Positions 32,840 to 42,316 of a stretch of DNA of 64,000 nt are shown here, one piece after another. Position 1 is the first letter of the stretch. Each line of letters begins with the position of its first letter. The notes beneath the pieces are model-generated. The model was not told where the DNA came from. It ran no database searches and saw nothing but the letters and a program-made list of their open reading frames with translations. This DNA is from JAFLTL01 sp964389525 (GTDB lineage Bacteria; Bacteroidota; Bacteroidia; Bacteroidales; Muribaculaceae). A program made the position numbers and the translations under genes. The stretch lies in NCBI GenBank assembly GCA_964389525.1, contig CAYMEX010000014.1, positions 1 through 64,000 of the forward strand, written 5' to 3'.

Positions 32840-35251
32840 ATGATAGAAAACCTCGTCATAGTAGAGTCTCCGGCAAAGGCTAAGACCATTGAGAAATTCC
32901 TCGGCAAAGATTTCAAGGTCATGTCGAGCTATGGCCATATCCGCGACCTTCGCAAGAAGAATTTTGGCATTGATGTGGAAAACGGCTTTCAGCCCGAATA
33001 TGAAATACCGGCCGATAAACGGCAACTTGTGACCGATCTTAAAAAGGCGGCCGCAGAGGCACACACCGTGTGGCTCGCATCCGATGAAGACCGCGAGGGA
33101 GAAGCCATCGCATGGCATCTCGCTGAGGTTCTCGGCCTCGACCCCGCGACGACAAAGCGAATAGTCTTCCATGAGATCACCAAGGACGCCATACTCAACG
33201 CAATCGCCAACCCGCGCACAATAGACCTGCATCGTGTCGACGCACAGCAGGCGCGCCGCGTGCTCGACCGCATAGTCGGTTTCGAGCTGTCGCCGGTGCT
33301 CTGGCGCAAGATACGCCCGTCGCTATCTGCCGGACGTGTGCAGTCGGTTGCCGTCAGGCTTATATGCGAGCGCGAGAAGGAAATAAACGAATTTGTGCCC
33401 GAACCATACTTCCGTGTGACCGGCGAGTTCACCACTTCGTCGGGAGCACAGGTAAAAGCCGAGCTTAACAAACGTCTTGGCTCGGCCGACGAGGCACGCA
33501 CGCTGCTCGACGAGTGCAAAGGCAGCACTTTCACTGTCGCCGACATCAACGTCAAGCCCACAAAAAAATCACCGGCCGCACCTTTCACGACATCGACACT
33601 CCAGCAGGAGGCCGGACGCAAGCTCGGATTTGCCGTCGGACAGACGATGAGCATAGCGCAGCGGCTCTATGAGAGCGGACTCATAACCTACATGCGTACC
33701 GACTCGCTCAACCTGTCGCAGCTCGCCCTGAGCACCATCAGGCAGGAGATAACCGCCGAGATGGGAAAGGAGTATGTGAAGACACGCCAGTATCACACGT
33801 CGTCGAAGGGAGCACAGGAAGCACACGAGGCCATACGCCCCACCTATATTAACCGCCGCACAATCGACGGCACGGCGCAGGAGAAGCGTCTTTACGACCT
33901 GATATGGAAGCGCACCATCGCATCGCAGATGGCCGACGCCGAAATCGAGAAAACGACTGTAGACATAGTTTCCGGCAAAAACGGGAACACATACTTCCAG
34001 GCTTCGGGCGAGGTTATCAGGTTTGACGGATTCCTGAAAGTATATCTCGAAGGCAACGACGACGATGACCACACATCGCAGACCGACGGCGACCGCCTCC
34101 CGGCAATGAGCGAGGGAGAGACACTGTCGGCCGCGGCAATACACGCCACTGAGCGGTTTACCCAGCAGCCTCCGCGCTTCACCGAGGCGTCGCTGGTGAA
34201 GAAGATGGAGGAGCTCGGCATAGGACGTCCGTCGACCTATGCGCCGACAATCTCCACAATCCAGAACCGCGAATATGTCGAGAGAGGCTCGCGCGACGGA
34301 AAACAGCGCGAATACCACGTGATCGAGCTGCAGAACGGCAAGATCAGCGAGTCGGTGCGCACAGAGAACTGGGGTACCGACAAAGGCAAACTTATACCGA
34401 CCGACACCGGCATTATCGTCAATGAGTTCCTGACCAAGCTGTTTCCCAACGTCCTCGACTACAATTTCACCGCACGTGTCGAGGAGCGTTTCGACGAGAT
34501 CGCCGAGGGAAAACGCAAATGGAACGACGAGCTGCGCGACTTCTATCAGGATTTCCACCCGCTTGTCGACTCTGCAATGACAACACGCACCGAACACAAA
34601 GTGGGAGAGCGTGTTCTCGGGACTGACCCGGCCACAGGATACAACGTCTCAGTGAAGATAGGCCGTTTCGGACCTCTCGTGCAGATCGGCGACTCAGACG
34701 CGGAAGAGAAGCCGCGCTTCGCCTCGCTGCTCAAAGGGCAGTCGATGTCGACGATCACACTCGACGAGGCGTTGCATCTTTTTGACTTCCCGCGCAATCT
34801 GGGCGACTTCGAGGAGAAGGCCGTGACGGTGGCCATAGGCCGCTTCGGGCCATATGTGCGCCACGACGGCAAGTTTGTATCTATCCCCAAGGAGCTTGAG
34901 CCGGCGGCCATAACACTCGACGAGGCCATAGAGCTGATCGAGAAGAAGCGTCAGGCCGACGCCATGCGACACATCAAGTCGTTTGAAGAGGATCCGGAAA
35001 TCGAGATACTCAACGGCCGCTACGGTCCATACATCACGAAGAACAAGACCAACTACAAGATACCCAAGGCTGTCACCGATCCTGCCGCTCTCACCTACGA
35101 GGAAGTGAAAGAGATCATGGAGAAACAGGATGTCACTCCAAAACGCACGACCCGCAGCCGCTCGGCATCAGCGTCGAAGTCAACAGCAAAAGCCGCAGCC
35201 AAGACACCGGCAAAGACTACTGCTCGACGCAAGACCAAAACAGAAAAATAA
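32840..35251 (+). CDS. topA: DNA topoisomerase I (type IA)
   Basis: The 803-residue protein relaxes negative supercoils through a 5'-phosphotyrosine. The TOPRIM domain has Glu9 (IVES) and the acidic SDEDREGE at 81-88. The active-site Tyr284 is in GLITYMRTDS. After the core come three short topoisomerase C-terminal repeats, each with GRFGP or GRYGP (about residues 605-760), rather than the zinc fingers of E. coli. The protein ends in a Lys/Ala/Ser-rich basic tail (TAKAAAKTPAKTTARR) that probably binds DNA nonspecifically. It is followed after 6 bases by an rluA-type gene. Confidence 0.97.
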   Translation: MIENLVIVESPAKAKTIEKFLGKDFKVMSSYGHIRDLRKKNFGIDVENGFQPEYEIPADKRQLVTDLKKAAAEAHTVWLASDEDREGEAIAWHLAEVLGLDPATTKRIVFHEITKDAILNAIANPRTIDLHRVDAQQARRVLDRIVGFELSPVLWRKIRPSLSAGRVQSVAVRLICEREKEINEFVPEPYFRVTGEFTTSSGAQVKAELNKRLGSADEARTLLDECKGSTFTVADINVKPTKKSPAAPFTTSTLQQEAGRKLGFAVGQTMSIAQRLYESGLITYMRTDSLNLSQLALSTIRQEITAEMGKEYVKTRQYHTSSKGAQEAHEAIRPTYINRRTIDGTAQEKRLYDLIWKRTIASQMADAEIEKTTVDIVSGKNGNTYFQASGEVIRFDGFLKVYLEGNDDDDHTSQTDGDRLPAMSEGETLSAAAIHATERFTQQPPRFTEASLVKKMEELGIGRPSTYAPTISTIQNREYVERGSRDGKQREYHVIELQNGKISESVRTENWGTDKGKLIPTDTGIIVNEFLTKLFPNVLDYNFTARVEERFDEIAEGKRKWNDELRDFYQDFHPLVDSAMTTRTEHKVGERVLGTDPATGYNVSVKIGRFGPLVQIGDSDAEEKPRFASLLKGQSMSTITLDEALHLFDFPRNLGDFEEKAVTVAIGRFGPYVRHDGKFVSIPKELEPAAITLDEAIELIEKKRQADAMRHIKSFEEDPEIEILNGRYGPYITKNKTNYKIPKAVTDPAALTYEEVKEIMEKQDVTPKRTTRSRSASASKSTAKAAAKTPAKTTARRKTKTEK

Positions 35252-35257
35252 ACAGAG

Positions 35258-36172
35258 ATGGCACAACAACGCATGACAAAACCGGGGGCCGAGCGACGTG
35301 GATTTGTCCCCGACCGCATCGAGACGTACACCTGCGATGCCGCCGACACCACTCTGCTCGATTTTCTATTTGCATCGATGCCCGACCGCAAGCGCACACC
35401 GGTAAAGAACATGCTGCGCTACGGCCAGGTGCGTGTCAACGGCACCCCCACCACCCAGTACGACATGCAGCTTCAGCCGGGCGACACCGTTGATATCAAC
35501 CTCACACGTGCGTTTCAGGTGTTCTCACACCGCCGTCTGAAAATCGTCTATGAAGACGATGATATCCTGGTTGTCGAGAAAGGCTACGGACTCCTCTCGA
35601 TGGGCACAGGCAAATCGGGCGAGGAAACGGCATACTCACTCCTGCGCGACTATCTGAAACGCAAGGATCCGCGCAACAAGATCTTCATCATACACCGTCT
35701 CGACCGCGACACCTCAGGCATAATGATGTTCGCCAAGACCCAGGAAGCGAAAGACGCGATGCAGCACAACTGGAACAATATGGTGCTCAACCGCAAGTAT
35801 CTGTGCCTTGTCGAGGGCCGAGTGCAGGAGCCGGAGGGTGTCATCAGAAGCTACCTCGTGGAGAACTCGCGCATGGAGGCGTACTCCACCGACGACCCCG
35901 ACGCAGGAGGCCAGCTTGCCGTGACGCGTTACCGCGTACTTGCCGACCGCGGCGGCTACACTCTGCTCGAAGTCGAGCTCGACACCGGGCGAAAAAACCA
36001 GATAAGGGTGCACATGAAAGACATGGGGCACCCCATTGCCGGAGACCGCAAATACGGAGCACGCACATCGCCGCTCCACCGGCTCGCGCTTCATGCCGCC
36101 ACTCTGCGTTTCGTGCACCCCATCACCCGCAAGGAGATGAACTTCAGCGCTCCGATAAAATTCAAGATATAA
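35258..36172 (+). CDS. RluA-family pseudouridine synthase with S4 domain
   Basis: The 304-residue enzyme isomerises uridine in rRNA or tRNA. An N-terminal S4 RNA-binding domain (about 28-85; VKNMLRYGQVRVNGTPTTQYDMQLQPGD) precedes the catalytic domain. The catalytic Asp lies in IIHRLDRDTSGIMMFAKT. The other RluA motifs are ARKT-like GRKNQIRVHMKDMGHPIAGDRKYG and LALHA near the C-terminus. Which position it modifies (RluC- or RluD-like) cannot be told. It starts 6 bases after topA, so co-transcription is likely. Confidence 0.9.
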   Translation: MAQQRMTKPGAERRGFVPDRIETYTCDAADTTLLDFLFASMPDRKRTPVKNMLRYGQVRVNGTPTTQYDMQLQPGDTVDINLTRAFQVFSHRRLKIVYEDDDILVVEKGYGLLSMGTGKSGEETAYSLLRDYLKRKDPRNKIFIIHRLDRDTSGIMMFAKTQEAKDAMQHNWNNMVLNRKYLCLVEGRVQEPEGVIRSYLVENSRMEAYSTDDPDAGGQLAVTRYRVLADRGGYTLLEVELDTGRKNQIRVHMKDMGHPIAGDRKYGARTSPLHRLALHAATLRFVHPITRKEMNFSAPIKFKI

Positions 36173-36205
36173 GAGAACGATCACACCGAGCCAAAATTCA
36201 AGCAC

Positions 36206-36691
36206 ATGAGCCATGACCTACACATAAGCGACGGACTGACAAAGGAGGAGAAATACCTCCGACTGTTGCCGCAGATCGCCGCCATCACCGACGGCGAGAC
36301 CGACATGATCGCCTGTATGGCAAATGTGTGCTCAGCTCTCTCGCTGACATTCGGGTGGCTCTGGACAGGCTTTTATCGCGTCAAAGGCGACGAACTGATC
36401 CTCGGCCCCTTTCAGGGTCCATTGGCCTGCGTGCATATAAAGCATGGCCGCGGCGTGTGCGGAACGGCCTGGGCCGAAGAACGCACCGTCATTGTGCCCG
36501 ACGTGGAGAAGTTTCCCGGACACATAGCATGCAGCTCACTGTCGCGGTCTGAGATCGTCGTGCCCGTGCGCAACGCCAAAGGCGAAACAGTGGCGGTGCT
36601 TGACATCGACTCCTGCGAGACCGACACATTTGACGAGACCGATTCACTGCATCTCGGCGAAATAGTCGGGCTGCTGTCTGACTGCACATAA
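36206..36691 (+). CDS. msrC: Free methionine-(R)-sulfoxide reductase (GAF type)
   Basis: The 161-residue cytosolic GAF-domain protein reduces free Met-R-sulfoxide in oxidative stress. The three functional cysteines are visible at Cys75 (PLACVH), Cys85 (RGVCGTAW) and Cys109 (HIACSS). Their spacing of 10 and 24 residues equals that of the E. coli enzyme (84, 94, 118). The motif FGWLWTGFYRV and PVRNAKGETVAVLDIDS are also typical. Complete length. It lies 34 bases downstream of the rluA-type gene. Confidence 0.93.
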   Translation: MSHDLHISDGLTKEEKYLRLLPQIAAITDGETDMIACMANVCSALSLTFGWLWTGFYRVKGDELILGPFQGPLACVHIKHGRGVCGTAWAEERTVIVPDVEKFPGHIACSSLSRSEIVVPVRNAKGETVAVLDIDSCETDTFDETDSLHLGEIVGLLSDCT

Positions 36692-36731
36692 ACAAAAACA
36701 TTCATACACAACCAATCTTCAAGTTACAGAC

Positions 36732-37580
36732 ATGAAATTACCTGTTAGCATTCTGCTTGCAGCATTAGCAGCAAGTTGCACCACGACAAACACAAAGACA
36801 GCCGCCACCGACGAGGCCCAGTCAAACGGACACGAACCCATCGCCATCGAGGCAGCATGGGCCGACTACAATCCCGGCACTGTCGATTTCGAGATTACCA
36901 CTCCCGACGCTCCGGGCGCCGACATCTACAAGCGCATTATCCCCGAGCCGGAGAAATATATCACCGACAATGCACGTCGTGTGCTCCAGACTCTCTACTT
37001 CTCTCCCGACGACAGCATACCCCAGATCGACACGATCAAATATGTCGTGAGAGACTTCGACGGCATCTCCTACAAGAGCGGAGGCGGCAACAAGGTGCGC
37101 ATCGACTACAGCACCAAATGGATCGAAAAGAGCTTTGCCGACAACGACACCGCCAAACTCGACTACGAGACACGCGGCGTGATATATCACGAGCTCACTC
37201 ACGCATATCAGCTCGAGCCTAAGGGCTGCGGCCACTACGACGGCAAGAGCCCGTTCTGGGCATTCATCGAGGGCACAGCCGACGGTGTGCGCGTAGCCTG
37301 CGGATGCTTCGAGCAGGATTTCGCATCCAAGGATCGTCCTCGCGGCGGCAACTGGATGGACGGATACCGCAAGACCGGATATTTCCTCTACTGGCTGCAG
37401 CTCAACAAAGACAAGGATTTCATCAAGAAATTCAACCGCACGGCTCTGGAAGTGGAGCCCTGGTCATTTGACGCAGCAATGAAGCATATCCTCGGCGACA
37501 AAGAGGAGAACTCGATCGAGAATCTCTGGAACGAGTATCAGGCCGCAGTAGGCGATCTCGACATCGCTTCAGCCGACTGA
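36732..37580 (+). CDS. Basic-secretory-protein-like zinc peptidase, lipoprotein (copy 1)
   Basis: The 282-residue lipoprotein has lipobox LAASC (Cys16). The zinc-binding motif HELTH (153-157) lies in GVIYHELTHAYQ, followed by FIEGTADGVRVACGCF (Glu180, Asp184). This arrangement matches the BSP/PF04450-type family of putative secreted peptidases (plant basic secretory proteins and bacterial homologues). A conserved C-terminal part (WMDGYRKTGYFLYWLQL, WSFDAAMKHIL) completes the fold. Role: extracytoplasmic proteolysis, probably at the outer membrane. It is tandemly duplicated with the next gene, 28 bases apart, and upstream of a GH92 mannosidase, suggesting joint breakdown of mannose-rich glycoproteins. 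Confidence 0.85.
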   Translation: MKLPVSILLAALAASCTTTNTKTAATDEAQSNGHEPIAIEAAWADYNPGTVDFEITTPDAPGADIYKRIIPEPEKYITDNARRVLQTLYFSPDDSIPQIDTIKYVVRDFDGISYKSGGGNKVRIDYSTKWIEKSFADNDTAKLDYETRGVIYHELTHAYQLEPKGCGHYDGKSPFWAFIEGTADGVRVACGCFEQDFASKDRPRGGNWMDGYRKTGYFLYWLQLNKDKDFIKKFNRTALEVEPWSFDAAMKHILGDKEENSIENLWNEYQAAVGDLDIASAD

Positions 37581-37608
37581 CATCATACCGGAATTCAGGC
37601 AACAGACA

Positions 37609-38463
37609 ATGAGACTACATACAGCGATCCTCGCAGCACTTGCCCTGTGCTGCGGGGCTTGCTCGTCTGACAACAAAGATGACGAGCCACGCAATCCTGT
37701 AGATATTCCCGCCCCTGAGCACAACTACCCGGAACTTATTAAAATCGCCGACGAGTGGCGCGACTATCACCCCGGCAACGTAAGCTTCAGGATCGAGTCG
37801 CCAAACACTGCTGGAGCTAAAATCTACAAAAAGATCGTACCCGACCCCGACACCTACATCAAGGACAACGCCCGTCGCGTGCTGCAGACCCTTTACTACT
37901 CCCCCGAAGACCCGAACATACCCAATGTGAAGACTATCGAGTATGTCGTGCGTAACTTTGAAGGCGTATCATACAAAAGCGGAAGCGGCAGCTTCATACG
38001 CATCGACTACAGCACCGACTGGATCGAGAAGAGCTACGGCACCAACGATGTGCAGAAAGTCGACTACGAGACACGCGGCGTGATCTACCACGAACTCACC
38101 CACGCATATCAGCTCGAGCCGAAGAATTGCGGCACATATGCCGACGGAGGCGAATTTTGGGCATTTATCGAGGGAATGGCCGACGCAGTGCGCGTGGCCT
38201 GCGGATGCTTCGAGCAGAATTTCGACTCCGAAGACCGTCCGCGCGGCGGCTCCTGGACAGACGGTTACCGCAATGCCGGATACTTCATCTACTGGCTCCA
38301 GCTCAACAAAGACGAGAACTTCATACGCAAGTTCAACGCCTCGGCCAACGAGCTCGAAACATGGTCGTTTGACGCTGCCATGAAGCACGTGCTCGGCGAC
38401 AAGGAGGAAAACTCCGTGTCAAGTCTCTGGTATGAGTATCAGAAGGCTGTCGGCGACATTTAA
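37609..38463 (+). CDS. Basic-secretory-protein-like zinc peptidase, lipoprotein (copy 2)
   Basis: The 284-residue paralogue of the preceding gene has a probable lipobox ending CGAC (Cys18) and intact HELTH (161-165) and FIEGMADAVRVACGCF. Long stretches match copy 1 (ARRVLQTLY, YETRGVIYHELTHAYQLEPK, DRPRGGSW). The copies differ mainly in the linker after the lipid anchor and in surface positions, so this is a divergent tandem duplication rather than a recent one. Both keep catalytic residues and so may have split substrates. The gene ends 24 bases before the GH92 gene. Confidence 0.85.
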   Translation: MRLHTAILAALALCCGACSSDNKDDEPRNPVDIPAPEHNYPELIKIADEWRDYHPGNVSFRIESPNTAGAKIYKKIVPDPDTYIKDNARRVLQTLYYSPEDPNIPNVKTIEYVVRNFEGVSYKSGSGSFIRIDYSTDWIEKSYGTNDVQKVDYETRGVIYHELTHAYQLEPKNCGTYADGGEFWAFIEGMADAVRVACGCFEQNFDSEDRPRGGSWTDGYRNAGYFIYWLQLNKDENFIRKFNASANELETWSFDAAMKHVLGDKEENSVSSLWYEYQKAVGDI

Positions 38464-38487
38464 TAACCAATACATCATCCAGCAACA

Positions 38488-40839
38488 ATGACGAGACATC
38501 TACATACAGCCGCCATCGCCGGCGGCATGCTCCTGCTCGCTGCCTCATGCCATCAGACACAGGAGGTTGCGACAACCGGGGAGCTTCCCGATCTCGCAGG
38601 ATACGTCAGGCCGCTTGTCGGAACATCTGGGTTCGGCAACACCTATCCCGGATCACAGATACCTTTCGGAGGCATCCAGATCAGCCCTGACACCGACACC
38701 GACGACTACGACACGGCATCGGGTTACAAATATGACCACCCCACGCTGCTCGGCTTCTCGCTGACACACTTCAACGGCACCGGCATCCCCGATCTCGGCG
38801 ATTTCCTGTTTATGCCCGGCACCGGCGAGCTGCACCTGCAGCCCGGCACGCATGAGGATCCCGACTCCGGCTACCGCTCGCGCTACTCTCACGACCGCGA
38901 GGAGGCTTCGGCCAACTACTACGCTGCCGATCTGCTCGACTACGGCACCCGCGCCGAAATGACATCGGGCATGCACGCCGGTATGCTCCGCTTCACATAC
39001 CCGCAGAGCGACAGCGCGTTTGTGCTTGTCGATCTCAACCACACGCTACGCAGCTCATGCGAGTGGGCCAACATACGCATCGAGAATGACTCGACGATCA
39101 CCGGCTCAAAGATCGTGAAAGGCTGGGCACCCGAGCGTCACGTGTATTTCGCCGCCGTGTTCTCGCAGCCATTTGACAGCGTGATGATCTACCAGAACGA
39201 CAAGCCGGTGATATACAACACCTCACGTTTCCGCAGCTCGAAAGAGGCATGGGGTAAGAACATCAAGTTCGCCCTATACTTCCCGTCGAAAGAGGGAGAC
39301 CGGGTAGAGGTGAAGACAGCGATATCGTCGGTGAGCACAGCAGGAGCACTCGCCAACCTGAAAGAGCTCGACGGAGAGACATTCGAGAGCCTTCACCAGA
39401 AGGGTGTGGACGAGTGGAACCGCCAGCTCGCGATCTTTGACGCCGAGGGCGACGACACGCAGAAAGAGACGTTCTACACATCGGTCTACCACGCATTCCA
39501 GAACCCCTATGTGTTTGAAGACGCCGACGGCAGCTTCCGCCGCAACGACCAGAATATCGACAAGATCGAGCCGGGCCGCCACAACCTGACGCTCTTCTCG
39601 CTCTGGGACACATACCGCGCCCTTCATCCGCTTTTCAACCTCGTGCAGCAGGGCGTCAACTCCGACGTAGCCAACAGCATGCTCAGCCACTACGACCACA
39701 GCGTCGAGCATATGCTTCCCATATGGTCGTTCTACGGCAACGAGAACTGGTGCATGATCGGCTATCACGCCGTTTCGGTGCTCGCCGACATGATCGTGAA
39801 GGATGTGCCAGGCATCGATGCCGAGCGTCTCTACGAGGCAATGGTGACCACCGCCAACAACCGCAACTACGACTGTCTGCCCGAATACATAGCCAACGGT
39901 TGGGTGCCTCTCGACAAAGAGAAAGAGTCGGTGTCTAAGACACTTGAGTATGCCTACGACGACTATTGCATCGCACAGGCAGCCAAGCATCTCGGCAAGA
40001 ACGAAGACTACGAGAAATATCTCAACCGCTCCATGTCCTACCAGAACCTTGTCGACCCGGAGACAAAGTTCATGCGCGGCCGCGACCTCGCGGGCAACTG
40101 GCGCACACCGTTCGCCCCGATCGCCTACGAGGGACCCGGCTCGGTCAACGGCTGGGGTGACATAACAGAGGGCTTCACCGTGCAGTACACATGGTATGTG
40201 CCTCACGATGTGCAGGGTCACATCAACGAGGTGGGTGAGGATCTCTATCTCGCACGTCTCGACTCACTCTTTGAGATCGAGATACCCGACGACGTGCCGG
40301 GCGCACACGACATACAGGGACGCATAGGCGCCTACTGGCACGGCAACGAGCCATGCCATCAGGTGATATATCTCTACAACTACCTGCGCCAGCCGTGGAA
40401 GGCTCAGGCACGCGTCCGCGAGGTGATCGACCGATTCTATGGCAACGAGCCCGGTTCGCTCTGCGGCAACGACGACTGCGGCCAGATGTCGGCATGGTAC
40501 ATCTTCAACTGCATGGGCTTCTACCCGACCGCCCCGTCGAGCAACATCTACAGCATCGGTTCGCCGGCACTTCCGGGCGTGAGCATGACCCTGAGCAACG
40601 GCAAGAAAGTAAACGTCACGACCGAGAACTGGAGCAAGGAGAATGTCTACATCGACAGGATGCTTCTCAACGGCGAGGAGTACGACAAGTCGTACATCAC
40701 CTACGACGATCTGCGCAACGGCGCCGACATAAAGTTTGTGATGAGCGCCGAGCCCAACACATCGCGCGCCACCTCGCAGGAGGCAGTGGCACCGTCCATC
40801 AGCACTCCGGGCCAGACCCGCAAGTATGTGAAACCGTAA
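38488..40839 (+). CDS. GH92 alpha-mannosidase lipoprotein
   Basis: The 783-residue lipoprotein (lipobox AASC, Cys21) belongs to family GH92, calcium-dependent exo-alpha-mannosidases. The N-terminal beta-sandwich contains YVRPLVGTSGFGNTYPGSQIPFGGIQISPDT, the family opening. The (alpha/alpha)6 domain has HGNEPCHQ (Glu621, general-acid region) and GNDDCGQMSAWYIF (Asp662-Asp663). It releases mannose from N-glycans or yeast mannan; the linkage (1,2, 1,3 or other) cannot be read from sequence here. No SusCD pair is adjacent. The partners are the two BSP-type peptidases, and a strong terminator follows. Confidence 0.94.
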   Translation: MTRHLHTAAIAGGMLLLAASCHQTQEVATTGELPDLAGYVRPLVGTSGFGNTYPGSQIPFGGIQISPDTDTDDYDTASGYKYDHPTLLGFSLTHFNGTGIPDLGDFLFMPGTGELHLQPGTHEDPDSGYRSRYSHDREEASANYYAADLLDYGTRAEMTSGMHAGMLRFTYPQSDSAFVLVDLNHTLRSSCEWANIRIENDSTITGSKIVKGWAPERHVYFAAVFSQPFDSVMIYQNDKPVIYNTSRFRSSKEAWGKNIKFALYFPSKEGDRVEVKTAISSVSTAGALANLKELDGETFESLHQKGVDEWNRQLAIFDAEGDDTQKETFYTSVYHAFQNPYVFEDADGSFRRNDQNIDKIEPGRHNLTLFSLWDTYRALHPLFNLVQQGVNSDVANSMLSHYDHSVEHMLPIWSFYGNENWCMIGYHAVSVLADMIVKDVPGIDAERLYEAMVTTANNRNYDCLPEYIANGWVPLDKEKESVSKTLEYAYDDYCIAQAAKHLGKNEDYEKYLNRSMSYQNLVDPETKFMRGRDLAGNWRTPFAPIAYEGPGSVNGWGDITEGFTVQYTWYVPHDVQGHINEVGEDLYLARLDSLFEIEIPDDVPGAHDIQGRIGAYWHGNEPCHQVIYLYNYLRQPWKAQARVREVIDRFYGNEPGSLCGNDDCGQMSAWYIFNCMGFYPTAPSSNIYSIGSPALPGVSMTLSNGKKVNVTTENWSKENVYIDRMLLNGEEYDKSYITYDDLRNGADIKFVMSAEPNTSRATSQEAVAPSISTPGQTRKYVKP

Positions 40840-40860
40840 CCACACCCACCTTATACCCAT

Positions 40861-40898
40861 CGGCCCGGCACCATGCAAGGTGTCGGGCCGCGTTTTTT
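40861..40898 (+). terminator. Intrinsic terminator of the BSP/GH92 run
   Basis: A 12-bp stem (40861-40872 with 40879-40890, one G-T pair) and loop ATGCAA are followed by CG and eight T residues on the plus strand. Confidence 0.9.
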
Positions 40899-40922
40899 TT
40901 CAACCACCCCGCGCCTACAAGT

Positions 40923-41146
40923 CAAGGCATCGCAGATGCCGCAACCCGGCGTAGCCGGAGCTTAACCCCATCCTGTGAGCATAGCGAACAGGGTGGGGAT
41001 CCCATCATCACTTGCCAACCAGCCTCGCAGAGGCTGAACCCGCCCCTCCCTCTCCACGAGAGTAGGGACGCACGGCTCGTGCGTCCGCTTGATTATCACC
41101 CCCTGTAGACCACACACCCTACATCGGACACGCCCCACTCCCCCTG
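40923..41146. repeat. Hairpin-mosaic repeat, copy A
   Basis: A string of short perfect hairpins, mostly with GNA triloops on the plus strand: GGCATC-GCA-GATGCC (40926-40940), CCGGC-GTA-GCCGG (40946-40958) and AGCCTC-GCA-GAGGCT (41021-41035). A longer stem CCCCATCCTGT/ACAGGGTGGGG (40966-40976 with 40988-40998) has GA facing GA and a GC-ATA-GC tip. A 9-bp stem GGACGCACG/CGTGCGTCC (41066-41086) follows. I see no gene. Copy A shares its left part with copy C and its head with copy B. The block lies after the GH92 terminator and before a small secreted-protein gene. Confidence 0.85.
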
Positions 41147-41408
41147 TCAAGGCATCGCAGATGCCGCAACCCGGCGTAGCCAGAGCTTAACCCCATCCTG
41201 TGAGCGAAGCGAACAGGGTGGGGACTGCCACACACCCCGACACCCAGCCTCGCAGAGGCTGAACCCAACCCTCATATCTCATACCGGAGGTATGACATTT
41301 CGTTAGCCGGGTTCGCTTGCGAGCCCGGATTAGACCGTCCTCCCTCTCTTCAGCCCCGGAAGGGCTGTACCTCCGGCCACCACCTCCGTCGAAAACGGAC
41401 AATATACC
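41147..41408. repeat. Hairpin-mosaic repeat, copy B
   Basis: Same architecture as copy A at the left: GGCATC-GCA-GATGCC (41151-41165), CCGGC-GTA-GCCAG with one broken pair (41171-41183), and a CCCCATCCTGT/ACAGGGTGGGG stem whose tip is GAGC-GAA-GCGA (41202-41212). AGCCTC-GCA-GAGGCT follows at 41246-41260. To the right it adds CATACC-GGA-GGTATG (41280-41294), a 10-bp stem with a TT loop (41307-41328), AGCCC/GGGCT (41352-41366) and TCCGT-CGAAA-ACGGA (41385-41399). It is non-coding by my reading; the open frames on the minus strand are by-products of the repeat. Confidence 0.85.
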
Positions 41409-41551
41409 AAGCGCCACATACCACAGAAACATTGCAGAAAGTTAATTTGCATAAAAGATGTAACTGAATAATGAGTTCGAGCGTCATAATAGTGTAGACC
41501 CAAGGAATAGCAACCCGAAAATGTGAAGCCTTAAAAACTGATAATTAACTT

Positions 41552-41926
41552 ATGAAGAAAACCATTATGAAAAAGCTCGTTCTCCTCTCCCTTTCTGCCG
41601 TAGCCGCACTTTGTATTTCCATGAGTGCCGCCAACAAAACAGATATCCCGACGGCAACTCCCCATGCCGTGACTCATGCGGCAGATCTTAATGCTCCTGC
41701 CAACGTTTCCGATCCATTTGACGGCATAGATCTCTCTGCCGACCAGAAAGAGAAACTCGACCTGCTCCTGTCTGCCGTCAGATACGCACCTGCCGACAGT
41801 GTTGAACAGCATATGGAGCTTAACCGTAAGGTTCTGTCTCAGATCAGAAAGATCCTTACCGCCGAGCAGTACGTAAAGTATCTCGAAAATATTGCCGAAG
41901 CGCAGGAATATCTCCCCGGTCTCTGA
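41552..41926 (+). CDS. Small exported protein, Spy/LTXXQ-like (copy 1)
   Basis: The 124-residue protein has a signal peptide (MKKLVLLSLSAVAALCISMSAA) and a helical mature part with GIDLSADQKEKLDLLL and KILTAEQYVKYLENIA. This spacing of LT/LS-x-x-Q motifs resembles Spy/CpxP-type periplasmic chaperone or stress-sensor proteins of Bacteroidota; assignment is tentative. A second ATG five codons in (41567) may be the real start. It is paralogous to the gene at 44131-44481, which lies on the opposite strand. Bordered on both sides by hairpin-mosaic repeats. Confidence 0.75.
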   Translation: MKKTIMKKLVLLSLSAVAALCISMSAANKTDIPTATPHAVTHAADLNAPANVSDPFDGIDLSADQKEKLDLLLSAVRYAPADSVEQHMELNRKVLSQIRKILTAEQYVKYLENIAEAQEYLPGL

Positions 41927-41988
41927 CCGTGCCTGAGCATTCAAAGCACCGGGGCAGTTGTGTCATAATACCTTTTTACTGATAGCAG

Positions 41989-42017
41989 GGACGCACGAGC
42001 TCGTGCGTCCTTTTTTA
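41989..42017 (+). terminator. Terminator after the Spy-like gene
   Basis: A perfect 10-bp stem (41989-41998 with 42001-42010) is followed by six T residues and AC. Its stem sequence is shared with the 9-bp hairpin inside repeat copy A (41066-41086), so the terminator may have been recruited from the repeat family. Confidence 0.8.
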
Positions 42018-42316
42018 CTTATCCAGTCTCGCCTAAGCAGCGACATTAGCTATAGCAGCTATTCTAAGCTACCGCAACCGACCAACTGCCCCCGATAGTA
42101 GTGACACACGCCCATGCATCCACTTCATTTACAGCACTATCTGCAGGCATCGAAGATGCCGCCCCGCGGGCGACCTTCTCTCATTACCCTGCCATGAGCA
42201 ACCAGTTGGTTTGTAGGGGCGTGCGACAGTACGCCCACAAATTTCCCCCCTGCTCCCCGCCACCTCCGTCGAAAACGGACAATATACCCTGCATCGGATA
42301 CGCCCCACTCCCCCTG
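42018..42316. repeat. Partial hairpin-mosaic repeat and linker
   Basis: Non-coding stretch. It contains GGCATC-GAA-GATGCC (42146-42160), a GGGCGT/ACGCCC stem (about 42217-42236) and the TCCGT-CGAAA-ACGGA module (42265-42279). The tail ACGCCCCACTCCCCCTGTC also precedes copy B. The left 100 bases show only an AGCTATAGCAGCTATT-like segment, similar to part of the inverted repeats that flank susCD. Confidence 0.7.

Noticed and set aside
41187..41432. Minus-strand open frame of 81 codons in repeat copy B, similar to the frame at 42357-42572
   Set aside because: The peptides resemble one another only because the repeat DNA does. They cross hairpins and have no start context or family likeness.
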